A DNA stretch of 42,255 bases from Streptomyces sp. CNQ085 (lineage in GTDB: Bacteria > Actinomycetota > Actinomycetes > Streptomycetales > Streptomycetaceae), in assembly GCF_022614595.1 (NCBI RefSeq), contig NZ_JAJFAU010000024.1:1-42255 (forward strand), in the 5' to 3' direction. The notes beneath the pieces are model-generated. The model ran no database searches and was not told where the DNA came from. It saw nothing but the letters and a program-made list of their open reading frames with translations. Below, in pieces: positions 19,176 to 28,700 of this stretch (the stretch's first letter is position 1; the number at the start of each line of letters is the position of its first letter). The translations under genes and the position numbers were made by a program.

Positions 19176-21340
19176 TCGTCGTCCGCTTTCGTCGCCGTCC
19201 CGTCCTGTGCCATGAGCCATTCGAGGCCGCGCCTGATGTACTTCGGGACCTCCCAGTCGTGGTCTCCGAGGACGTGGTCGAGGGCGAAGTCGACCTTGCT
19301 GCGCCTGCTCTCCACGCTGCTACGGGCCTGTTTCTCCAGTTCCCCGGCGGGAACATCACCTGCGGAGATGTCGAACAGGGACCGGTTGGCCAGTGCGAAG
19401 GCGTCCTCGAAGGTGCGGCCGCACGGACCGCCGGGCTCCTCCGGCACCTGGTAGGCGAGGCACATGCTGCCGCCGGTGATCGGCGGACCAGTCTCGGCCC
19501 GCTGCAGCAGCTCGGCCACCGTGATGCCCTCCGTCTCCGGGAACCACGCCTTGATGGACGGGTTGTGAGTGTGTCCGGCCTCGGACACCAGACACTTGCC
19601 CGTCTTGGGCCCGCTCTTGTCGATGGGATCGAGGTCCGTGATGACCAGGGCCGGGATCCCGAGAGCCCTCAGCAGCGGATAGAACCGGTGGGCATGCGCC
19701 CCGCCGACCTCCATCACGGTCACGTACTGGTGCTGGGGCGTCTCTCCGGGCCTCCTCGCCGCCAGCTTCTCCTCCGCCGCCGGAACGAAGACACGCTCGC
19801 TGGCGCCCTCGACGAGGATGGCCTTGTCCGCGAAGTAGAGGTCGGCCCGGGTAAGGGTCAGGTACTTGCGGAGGAACCTCTCGTCATCGGTCACCCGGGA
19901 CAGGTCCTTGATGACGGTGCGGGCCGGCCCCGGCTCGCTTCCCCTCTCCACGGCGTCCTCCTCCTTCCGGAAGTACCGGATGTCGGAGAAGCGCCCCCGG
20001 TTGGCCACGTGTGCCGAGTGGGTGGTCACCACGAACTGGGCGTTCCACCGGGGGCCGCTGCCGCCCGCGGTACCGTTCTCCTCGGCCGGTCCCGCCTGCC
20101 CGGGCATGCTCGTCCTCATCTGCGCGTCGATCCGGGGGAACAGGCTGACGGAGGACGTGAGTCGCTGGATGAACGCCTCCTGCATCTGCGGATGCAGATG
20201 GGCCTCCGGTTCCTCCAGGAAGACGAGATGGATCCCCGACTCCGGGGATGTCGCCGTGTGGTCGCGGTAGCAGGTGAAGAGCCTGAGCAGGATCATCACC
20301 AGGTTCCGCGTACCGAGGCCGTTGTACGACTCCGGGAACCGCACGCCGGCCACTCCCGGGTAGTGAATACGCGCGAAGTTCCTGAGCAGTCTCTTGGAGT
20401 CCAGCCGGGCGGCCGTGACGAACTCCTGGTTGCCCAGGCCCGGATAGCCGAAGGCCTTCAACGTCGGCGCCACCCGTTCGCGGACCTTCTGAAGGCTGCT
20501 GTCGAGGCTGCCGGAGGTCTCCCCGAGCGTCCTGTCGATGCTCGTGGCGAGCTCCTCCAGCCAGGTCGCGTTCCGGCTCTTCTCCGCCGCGTTCAGCAGT
20601 TTCTCGAAGACCGCCCCGATCGGCGCGGTATGGCCCTCGGCCTCGTCGTCCAGCCCTCGCTGCGCCTCGACGAAGTCCACCCTCACCAGAGCGCGCACGT
20701 CGGCGAGGCCGACCGGTCGGACGTTCGCCTCATCGGTCGGGTCGACCGCCGTCACCGACATCTCGAAGTGCTTCGGGATGCCTCTGCTCAGTTGCTCAAG
20801 CGTGTCCGTGTCCGTGACATCCGCCCTCACCGGTACACCACCGAAGAAGTCCTTCAGGGCACCGTCCCCCAACGCGTAGGTGAACCTGATCACCACCTCG
20901 GAGCAGTCGGGGTCGAGGTCCACCACGAAGGGGGCCAAGGGTCCGTACTGCCCGCAGTCCTTGTCGTAGGAGATGTGGAGGGTGAGGGTGACTGCCGGAA
21001 CCGTGTCGCGCGCCTGTTCCGTCTCGCCCGAGGCGTAGAGGTGTTGGGCGGCGAGGAACTCCCCGTAGCAGTCGGCGGAGAAGTCCTCGATGTGCAGCAC
21101 GGTCTTCTTCCTCGCCACGAAGAATTCGAACAACTTTGCCAGCGAGGTCTTTCCCGTGTTGTTGCGGCCGACGCACAACGTCACCTCTTCGGTGAAGGAG
21201 AGCTCGGTTCTACGGAGCAGCCGGAAGTTGCGGATGACCGCTTTGGTGAGCCGGGGCGGCACCGAGACCACGGTCTTCCTCGGCCCGGGGGAGCCGTCTC
21301 GCGGGCCTGGGATGACAGGCAGTGCAGTGGTATGGGTCAT
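19172..21340 (-). CDS. gajA: Gabija protein GajA, OLD-family ATPase/TOPRIM nuclease
   Basis: A 722-residue OLD-family protein. The N-terminal ABC-type ATPase has Walker A VGRNNTGKTS (about 60), a signature-like GLGTRNLVMILLRLF, Walker B LVFLEEPEAHLHP (about 375) and H-loop VVTTHSAHVA. The C-terminal TOPRIM nuclease has ILVEGASE (about 509), VITDLDP (about 568) and the late SRRSKVDFAL. In Gabija, GajA nicks DNA and is held inactive by ATP until nucleotide is depleted during infection. The start is ATG 21340, with AAGGAG about 6 bases upstream. It is about 140 residues longer than the prototype I recall (578), mostly in the coiled insertion of the ATPase and a charged stretch near 410-440. It is first in the operon and overlaps gajB by 4 bases. 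Confidence 0.88.
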   Translation of the reverse strand: MTHTTALPVIPGPRDGSPGPRKTVVSVPPRLTKAVIRNFRLLRRTELSFTEEVTLCVGRNNTGKTSLAKLFEFFVARKKTVLHIEDFSADCYGEFLAAQHLYASGETEQARDTVPAVTLTLHISYDKDCGQYGPLAPFVVDLDPDCSEVVIRFTYALGDGALKDFFGGVPVRADVTDTDTLEQLSRGIPKHFEMSVTAVDPTDEANVRPVGLADVRALVRVDFVEAQRGLDDEAEGHTAPIGAVFEKLLNAAEKSRNATWLEELATSIDRTLGETSGSLDSSLQKVRERVAPTLKAFGYPGLGNQEFVTAARLDSKRLLRNFARIHYPGVAGVRFPESYNGLGTRNLVMILLRLFTCYRDHTATSPESGIHLVFLEEPEAHLHPQMQEAFIQRLTSSVSLFPRIDAQMRTSMPGQAGPAEENGTAGGSGPRWNAQFVVTTHSAHVANRGRFSDIRYFRKEEDAVERGSEPGPARTVIKDLSRVTDDERFLRKYLTLTRADLYFADKAILVEGASERVFVPAAEEKLAARRPGETPQHQYVTVMEVGGAHAHRFYPLLRALGIPALVITDLDPIDKSGPKTGKCLVSEAGHTHNPSIKAWFPETEGITVAELLQRAETGPPITGGSMCLAYQVPEEPGGPCGRTFEDAFALANRSLFDISAGDVPAGELEKQARSSVESRRSKVDFALDHVLGDHDWEVPKYIRRGLEWLMAQDGTATKADDE

Positions 21341-21691
21341 CGCGGCTCCTTGCTTCGCTCGTACACACCCTGGACGTCTTGGGGGACGCGCGGCAAAGGG
21401 AGCCCCAAACCCCCATGAGATGCCATTGACCCCTCAGGACCCGGAGCCGCATCTTGTCACCATAGGCCCCTGAATGCACAACGATCGGATTTAACTCAAC
21501 TTCGATTGTCTATCGATCTGATTCACTCTCGAATGTTCGGTGTGCGGTACTTATACGGCCACAACCTCACAGGCCGACGGACCGGGTGAGGATTGGTGCG
21601 TACGAGGCTCACAGCGCGACCGGCGCTCAGCGAAGGCGTTGTGCCAGGAGCGACGAGAGGGCTCCGCATCAGGCCCGAGGCCAGCCCATGT
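21341..21691. other. Intergenic region, likely gajA promoter
   Basis: No supported gene. The stretch 21475-21560 is clearly less GC-rich than its surroundings and contains promoter-like minus-strand sequence (for example TTGAGT and CATTCA spaced by 17). The small inverted repeat CGAT-AGACA-ATCG also lies here. This is the expected place for the defence-operon promoter. Confidence 0.35.
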
Positions 21692-21703
21692 CTAGGCCGT
21701 GTT

Positions 21704-22000
21704 TTAGGTAGCGCGGGTGGCCAGCCACCTGATGAGGTCGCCCGTGATCCGGTCGATGCCGGTCTCGACGCTGACGTCATGTTCACGGTGCCTGCTGTCG
21801 TGGCGGACGATCTCGTAGCCGCCGTCGTCCAGCACGGCGACGGAGGCGAACCAGGCAGGGTCATCCTGGTCGGGCTGGATGACGACGAAGGTGTTGTCCG
21901 TGTCGTTCAGGTCGTCGATCAGCATGAACAAGGCGTCCTCGGACGGGCCGTCGATATGGTCGCCGTTCTCGCTGTCCGCGCAGTAGTGTTCGGCGGCCAC
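21704..22000 (-). CDS. Small acidic hypothetical protein inside the insertion sequence
   Basis: A 98-residue acidic protein ([15 protein letters not shown] ... [16 protein letters not shown]) with the strand-rich core [33 protein letters not shown]. It starts at GTG 22000 behind a good GGGAGGG. I do not recognise the family. The size, acidity and alternating hydrophobic strands recall small immunity proteins of polymorphic-toxin loci, but no toxin is nearby. It ends 8 bases inside the left terminus of the element and would travel with it as a passenger. No membrane segment or signal is present. That it is a real gene is supported by the ribosome-binding site and sensible composition. Confidence 0.6.
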   Translation of the reverse strand: MAAEHYCADSENGDHIDGPSEDALFMLIDDLNDTDNTFVVIQPDQDDPAWFASVAVLDDGGYEIVRHDSRHREHDVSVETGIDRITGDLIRWLATRAT

Positions 22001-22071
22001 GGGCCCTCCCGGTCCTGCAGATCTCGGCATCCGGAGGCCGGCATGGCACGGCCGCGCGGCCGGCCGGTGCG

Positions 22072-22729
22072 TCACAGCCACTGATGGATCGCTGCGATGT
22101 GGACGGTCGCCTCGAACCGGACCGCGAGCTTGTCGTAGCGGGTGGCCACCGCCCGGTGCTGCTTGAGGCGGCCGATGCCGCACTCGACCGCGTGGCGGGC
22201 CTTGTAGTCCTGCCGGTCGAAGGCGGGTGGACGGCCACCGCCGCGCCTGCGCAGGTAGGCGCGGTTCGCGCGGGATGAATACGCCTTGTCCCCGCGCACC
22301 CGCAGCGGGCGGGTGCGGGCCCGTCCACGGCCCGCGCGGAACCCGCCGGGTGTTCCTTCTGGCCCGCACCGTCTTGCCGGGCACCGGCCGCGTGCTGGTG
22401 GGCCCGGCAGATGGTGGAGTCGACGTTCACCTCCCAGGTGATCAGCCCGGCCGCGTCGGCCTGGGCCTGCAGCAGCGTCAGCAGCCGGGCCCACGCCCCC
22501 TGCCGCTGCCACCGCCGGAACAACCCGTACACGGTCTGCCAGGGCCCGTACCCTGCCGGCAGGTCCCGCCACGGCGCCCCGGTCCGCAGCCGTGCGCCGG
22601 ATCCCGTCGGTCAACCGCCGCCGACCCGGCGACCTTCGGCCAGCCCCCGCCCCCGCCGCGGGCAGCGACGACTCCAGCGCCGGCCACTGCTCGTCAGAGG
22701 GACCTCCACACCCCACACCGTGATCATCA
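22072..22729 (-). pseudogene. IS5-family transposase, frameshifted and deleted
   Basis: Recognisable transposase pieces lie in different frames. The N-terminus (SDEQWPALE) is followed, in another frame, by [29 protein letters not shown] and then [20 protein letters not shown], which holds the first DDE Asp. The original frame resumes with [21 protein letters not shown] and [29 protein letters not shown], which carries the catalytic Glu and the C-terminus. Segments normally between these blocks are missing: the central strand with TTKVHL and the Pro/Arg-rich stretch before GGRPPAFD. The first ATG, at 22729, is also out of frame with the rest. No functional transposase can be made. Confidence 0.8.
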
Positions 22730-22770
22730 CAGCATGAGGCGTGGACCCGGGTCCCGGCCTGGAACACCCC

Positions 22771-25700
22771 CTAGCGGTGCAGTGTGCGGTGGATGCGGTG
22801 AGCGATTCCGTCGAGGGTCGCGGCGGCCATCAGCTCCATCATGGACAGTTCGCAGTGGAAGGTCTGCTGGAGGGAGACGGAGAGTTCCGCGCCCATGAGC
22901 GAGTCCAGGCCGAGGTCAGCGAGGTTCGCGGTGGGGCTGACGCGGTCCGTGGCGGTCTGGAGGACACGTGCGGTCGCGTCGACGACGATCTCGGTGACCA
23001 GGTCGAGTCGCGCTTGGTCGCTCTCGGCGGACTTCAGGCGCTTGCGCAGGTCGTCGGCCTGGACACGGGACGCGCGAGGGTTCGTGTGGGCCAGCTGGGC
23101 GGTGAAGCGGGCCACGGACAGCGCGGGGAGCAGGCCGGGGAGCCGGTCCCAGTCCATGACACCGATGACTGCCTGGCCGTACGCACGGTGCAGATGCCGG
23201 TCGAAAGCGGCCAGAGCGGTGGCCGGAGAGATCAGTCCCATGCCGGAGCGGGCGATGGTGTCGGCCATCTGCGTCCGTGCGACGTAACCGGTTTCGGAGA
23301 TGCCGCCCCACGCCAGGGCCAGACCCGGCCTGCCGTGGTCCCGGCGCTGTCGCGCGAGTGCTTCCAGGTAGAGATTGGCGGCCGCGTACGGGGCTTGGTG
23401 CTGGTTACCGATCAGGGCGGCGACGGAAGAGTAGACGACGAAGAAGTCGAGCGCGCGGTCGCGTGTGAGGTCATGGAGCACCGAGACTCCGCGCACCTTG
23501 GGGGTCAGGACGTTGGCGAACCGCTCAGCGGTGAGGTCGCTCAGGGGCGCGTCGTCGAGGTGCATGGCGGCGTGCACGATGCCGCGTACCGGACGACGGA
23601 GCTGATCCGCCTCCGCGAGGACCGCCTCGACAGCCTCGGGCTCGGTGACGTCGGCGCCGTACACCCCTACCGTCGTGCCCGCCTTCTCCAGGTCGGCGAC
23701 CAGACCGGCGGCTTCGGGCGCCCGGAGACCGCGCCGGGAGAGGAGTGCCAGATGACGGGCGCCCCGGTCGGCGAGGTGGCGGGCCGTCGCCGCGCCCAGG
23801 CCGCTCAACCCGCCGGTGATCAGATACGTGCCGTCGGGGTCGAGCCGCACCGCCGGTTCGGGCTGGTCGATGACGACCGGCATGCTGTCGGTGAAGGAGA
23901 TGACGATCTTGCCCAGGTGACGCGAGTGGCGCAGCGCGCTGAACGCGTCCTCGATGCGGCCGGCAGGATGACTCTGATGGGGCAGGACCCGGTAGACGCC
24001 GGCCGCCACGCGCTCACTGACGGTGCGAAACGCGGCAGCGGCCACCTCGGGCGCATCGGCGATGAGGCGGGTGAGGTCGACGCCGTAATAGGCCAGGTTG
24101 TCCCGGAAAGGGCGCAGGAGCAGGGGGGCGTTGGCGTAGATGTCGCGTTTGCCCAGCTCGACGAACCGGCCCCCGGGCGCCAGGCACTCCAGGCTGCGGG
24201 CGACGGCCTCGCCGGCCAGCGAGTTCAGTACGACGTCCACGCCCCGGCCCGCGGTCGCGTCTCGGACCTGGTGCGCGAAGGAGAGGTCCCGGGAGTTGAA
24301 GACCGCCTCGGCGCCGAGCGTGCGCAACAGGTCGCGCTTGGCCGGTGTGCCGGCGGTGGCGATCACCCGGGCGCCGACGTGTCGCGCGTAGGCGAGGGCG
24401 GCCAGGCCGATGCCGCCGGCGCCGCCATGGACGAGCACGGTCTCGCCGGCACGGAGGTGGGCGAGGGTCTCCAGAGAGTGCTGGACGGTGAGGAAGACCG
24501 TGGGCAGCGTCGCCGCCTGTTCGAAGGTCATGTGATCGGGTATGCGGCCGGCCAGCTCGGCCCGCACCCGTGCATGGGAGCCGAGCGCACCGCGGGCGAG
24601 GGCGAACAGGCGGTCGCCCACCGACCACTCGGTCACGTCCGGGCCGGTGGCAGTCACGATGCCGGCGCACTCCAGACCCAGGAGAGGCCCTGTGGGGGTG
24701 GCCGGTTCGGCGTCGGGAGGAAGCGAGCCCTCCGCGAGCATCACGTCGCGGTAGTTGAGCGCGGCGGCCTTGACACGGAGGACCACCTCGCCGGGGCCTG
24801 GCTCTTCCGGCTCGGCGGGAGTCCAGGTCAGCCGGTGACCGCGTCCCGGGCGGTGCAGCCGCAGCCGGTAGGTGTCGTCGCGGTGGGCCTGTCGGGTCGC
24901 GGGCGGGAGCGGGCGCACTCGGGGGACGAAGCGGCCGTGCCCGTCCAGCACGGTCTCGTCCTCCTCGCCCGGCGCACCGGACCGGGCCGGCGCGAGGAGT
25001 TCCGCGGTGAGTCGAGCGGCGTCCTGCGCCAGATCCCCGGAGGAGGAGACGCTGACGCGGCGTACCGTCAGGATCGGGTGCTCGTTGGCCGCGACCCGGC
25101 CGACGCCCCACAGCGCGGCGGCCCAGGGCAGGCCCCCGGTGTCCGCCGGCGCGGGATGCAGGCCCGTCGGGGGAGTGACCAGCCACAGTTGGGGGTCGGC
25201 GTGACCGGCGGCGGCCAGGGCGACCGCCGCGGCCTTCACGACACCCGCGGCCTCCGTGACGAGATCGGCGTCGGATCGCTCCTGCTCGGTGCCGAAGAGC
25301 AGGAGCACGCGTGACGGCACCTGGCCGGTGAAGTCGCCGATCCCCCGGTTCCAGGCGTCCGACACGCGTGTGCCGATGACGTGGGCCCCGGCCGCACGGA
25401 GGTCGTCGGCCAACGCCTCGGCCAGGGACTGACCGGCGGTGTCGGTGACGACCAGCCACGGGTCGTCGGCGCGGGACGGAGTTTCCTCCGGGGCGGGCGG
25501 GGCGGGAATCGGGCGAGCCCGGGGCACAACGCTCCGCCGCGCGACCAGCAAGGAGTGGTCCCGCGCGGTCTCCGGTCGCTCGCTGCCGATGTCGGCGACG
25601 GCGTCGAAGCCGCAGTCGGACAGCAACGGCGGCCATGCCGCACGAGGCAGCAGAGGGCTGGTGCGCAACTGGCCGTCGGTGAACGACCAGTACTCCGGCA

Positions 25701-28700
25701 GCAGCCCGAAGCAGGGGCCGAGGATCTCCTCATCGTGACTCTCCAACGCCAGCAGTTGCCCGCCGGAGTCGAGCAGCCCTGCCAGCCGTGTACACGTGGC
25801 CCGCAGGTCGGCGGTGGCGTGCAGCACGTTCGCGGCCACGATCAGGTCGTACGACCCGGGCGCGAAACCCTGCTCCGCCGGGTCGCGGTCCAGGTCCAGC
25901 ACGCGGTAGTCGAGGTAGTCGTGGTCGGCGAACCGGGCCTGCGCGCGAGGAAGGGAGGCCGGTGTGACATCGGTGAAGGTGTAGCTCGTGAGGTGGGGCG
26001 GAAGCACGGGAAGCAGCGCCGCGGTGAGACCGCCGGTGCCGGCGCCCACCTCGAGCACACGCAGAGGCCGGCCCGCCGGCCACGTGCCCAGCGCCTCCTC
26101 GATGACGAGACGGGCATAGTGGCCGTGCGCGCGCATCTGCGGGGTGTCGGCGTGGAAGGCCTCCGCGAGGTGGCGGTCGGCCTCGTTGAACAGCACCTCA
26201 CGGGCGTCGGTCCGGCCGGTGAGGACATCGGTCAGATGCGTTCCGCAGTGGGCGGACAGGGCGATGGCGGTGATCCACTGGGGGCAACGCTCCGCCCACC
26301 GGCGCGTCTGGGCCTCCGCGGCGGCGGCCACGCCGGTGAACTCCCAGCGCTCCCCACCCGAGGTGGGCCGGAGCAGCCCGGCCTTGGCCGCCAGTCCCGC
26401 GAGCAGTCGCGCGTAGGGGGCGTAGTTCGGTCGCAGGCCCGCGTCCAGGAGATCATCCAGGGAGAACGGGCCGGTACCGGGGAGCAGCGCGGCGAAGGCA
26501 GCGGCGGCATAGTGCCCCGCCGTCGTCTTCGCCATGGCGGCGAAGCGCGGGTAGTCGTCCGTCTGGTCCGCCTCGAAGGCCGCCCGGGCCGCGGCCGTCG
26601 CCGCCGTCAAGGTCTCCGGTCCCGGCAGCGGAACGGTGGAGTGGGCCGCCGGCCATCCGCCGGGCAGTGGCGCGTGACGCAGCACGGTGGCCAGCTCCTG
26701 CACCCCGTCCTTGGCGCCGAGAGCACGCAGGCGGCAGCCCGACAGCTCAGCGGCGACGGTGCCGTCCTCCAGACTGACGGTGACATCGACGACGGCGTCC
26801 GAACCGGTGAGGTGGCGCAGCCTGACGTGGATCCGCCCCCGGGCCGGCGGCTGGTGCCAGACCCGCGCTCTCTCGACGGCCGCGGGCAGGAACGCACGGC
26901 CGTCCGCGACCGGGGCGAGGAGTGGTGCGGTCGCGTGCAGGGCCCCGTCGCTGATCACCGGGTGCGCCTCGAAACCATGGCCGTCTTCCGCGGCCGCGGC
27001 GGGGAGTTCGTAGGTGGCGGTGACCCAGGAGTCGGACACCCGCAGAGCGGTCAGGACCTGGAAGGCGGGCCCGTAGTGCAGGCCGGCGCGCGCGATGCGC
27101 TCGTAGTACACCGCGGCGTCGACCGCCGTCCCTCCCCCGGGGGCGGTGATCGGTGCGGGCTCGGGCTCGGTGTGCCGTCGTACTCGGCCTCGTGCGTGCG
27201 GTGTCCAGGGCGCGGAGGCGTCCCGGCGGGAGGCGACGAGGACGACGCCGTCCTCGACCGACAGGGACGTCTGCACGGAGACGGGCGTCGGGTCGTCGGC
27301 GCGCGGCAGGGTCAGCGGCTTGAGCAGGGTGAGGTCGGTGACCTCGCACCGGGCGCCCAGACCCGCACGGCCCGCCGCGAGCGCGGCCTCCAGGTACGTG
27401 GTGGCCGGCATGACGACATCCGTGTCGAGCCGGTGATCGGTCAGCCACGGCAGCCTGCCGAGCGTGAGCTGCTGGTGCCAGGTCGGCTCGGCGACAGCCG
27501 CCCGCCGGCCCAGCAGGGGATGTACGACCGTCCTGTCCTGAGGCACCGAGGCCCACCAGTCGGGTGCTCCGTTCCAGTGCCGCTCGCGCTGCCAGGGGTA
27601 TCCGGGCAGGGACACCACTGTGCCGGGCCGGGGGAAGCACCGCGCGCCGGGGCGGACGCCCGCGGCGATGACCGCGGCGGCGGCACGTCGCACGGCGGTG
27701 GGGCCGTCGGTGTCGCGGCGCAGTGTGGCGTGCGCGCCGGCCCGCGCGGGCAGCAGCCGCTTCAGGTAGGTGGCCAGGACGGGGTGGGGACCCACCTCGA
27801 CGAAGGAGGTGCAGCCCAGGTCCGCCAGAGCCCGGACGGCGTCTGCGAACAGGACCGGTTCACGTACGTTCCGCCACCAGTAACCGGCATCGAGGCGCGG
27901 GCCCGCCGACACGGCCCCCGTGACGGTGGAGGCGAACGCGAGTCGGCCCGGTCGTGGCCGGAGCGTGCTCAGCGGCCCGGTGACATCGCCGCGCACGGGG
28001 TCCATGTGCCGGGAGTGGAAGGCATAGTCCAGGTCCAGGAGCCGGAAGAACACCCCGCGCGCCGTCAGCTGTTCGCCAAGCTCCGTCAGCGCGACAGGGT
28101 CACCGGCGAGCGTGACGTCGGTGGGGCTGTTGACACCAGCGATCTCCAGTCGCCCCTCGAAGGCCGCCAGCTCCTTCGTGACCTCGCCGACGCCCAGGCC
28201 GACCGCGGCCATGCGCCCGCTGCCGGCGGTGGCGGCCTGGGCGCGGCTGCGTACCGCCACGACGCGGCACGCCTCCTCCAGATCGAGACAGCCGGCCACG
28301 TACGCGGCGGCGATCTCACCGACGCTGTGCCCGACGACAGCGTCCGGCTCGATGCCGGCGGCTTCCAGCAGCCGGACGACACCGACCTGCACGGCGAACA
28401 GCAGAGGCTGGGCGACCTCCGTGCGCTCCAGGTCGGGTGAACCCCCGGCGAGCCTCTCCGCCACGGACCACCTCAGGTGCGGGCGCAGGCAGGTGTCGAC
28501 TTCGTCGACGGCGGCGGCGAAGACGGGCTCCGTCATCAGGTCCGCGCCCATTCCCGCCCATTGGGAACCGTTGCCGTCGAACACGAACGCGACTCGCCCC
28601 GGCGCCGCGCGAACGGCGGTCGTCGCCGCCCCGGGCGTCTCACCCCCCGCGAGCCGCAGAAACGCGTCGGCCGCCTGCGACGGATCCGCGGCCCAGACAC

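Larger units (their letters stand above)
21692..22774 (-). mobile_element. IS5-family insertion sequence, decayed
   Basis: The element runs 21696-22770 and is bounded by a CTAG at each side (21692-21695 and 22771-22774), as expected for the IS5 group, which duplicates a YTAR target. The ends are imperfect inverted repeats: GCCGTGTTTTAGG at the left against GGGGTGTTCCAGG at the right (9 of 13). Inside are a frameshifted transposase and a separate 98-codon gene next to the left end. The right CTAG contains the stop codon of the polyketide synthase gene. Confidence 0.7.

Noticed and set aside
22001..22384. Longer form of the 98-residue protein with 128 more codons upstream
   Set aside because: The extension overlaps transposase remnants and is Arg/Pro-rich; the GTG at 22000 has a clear Shine-Dalgarno.
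25381..28440. Plus-strand open frame of more than 1000 codons inside the PKS gene
   Set aside because: Shadow of the PKS coding sequence; no motif, no ribosome-binding site, Gly/Arg/Gln-rich composition.
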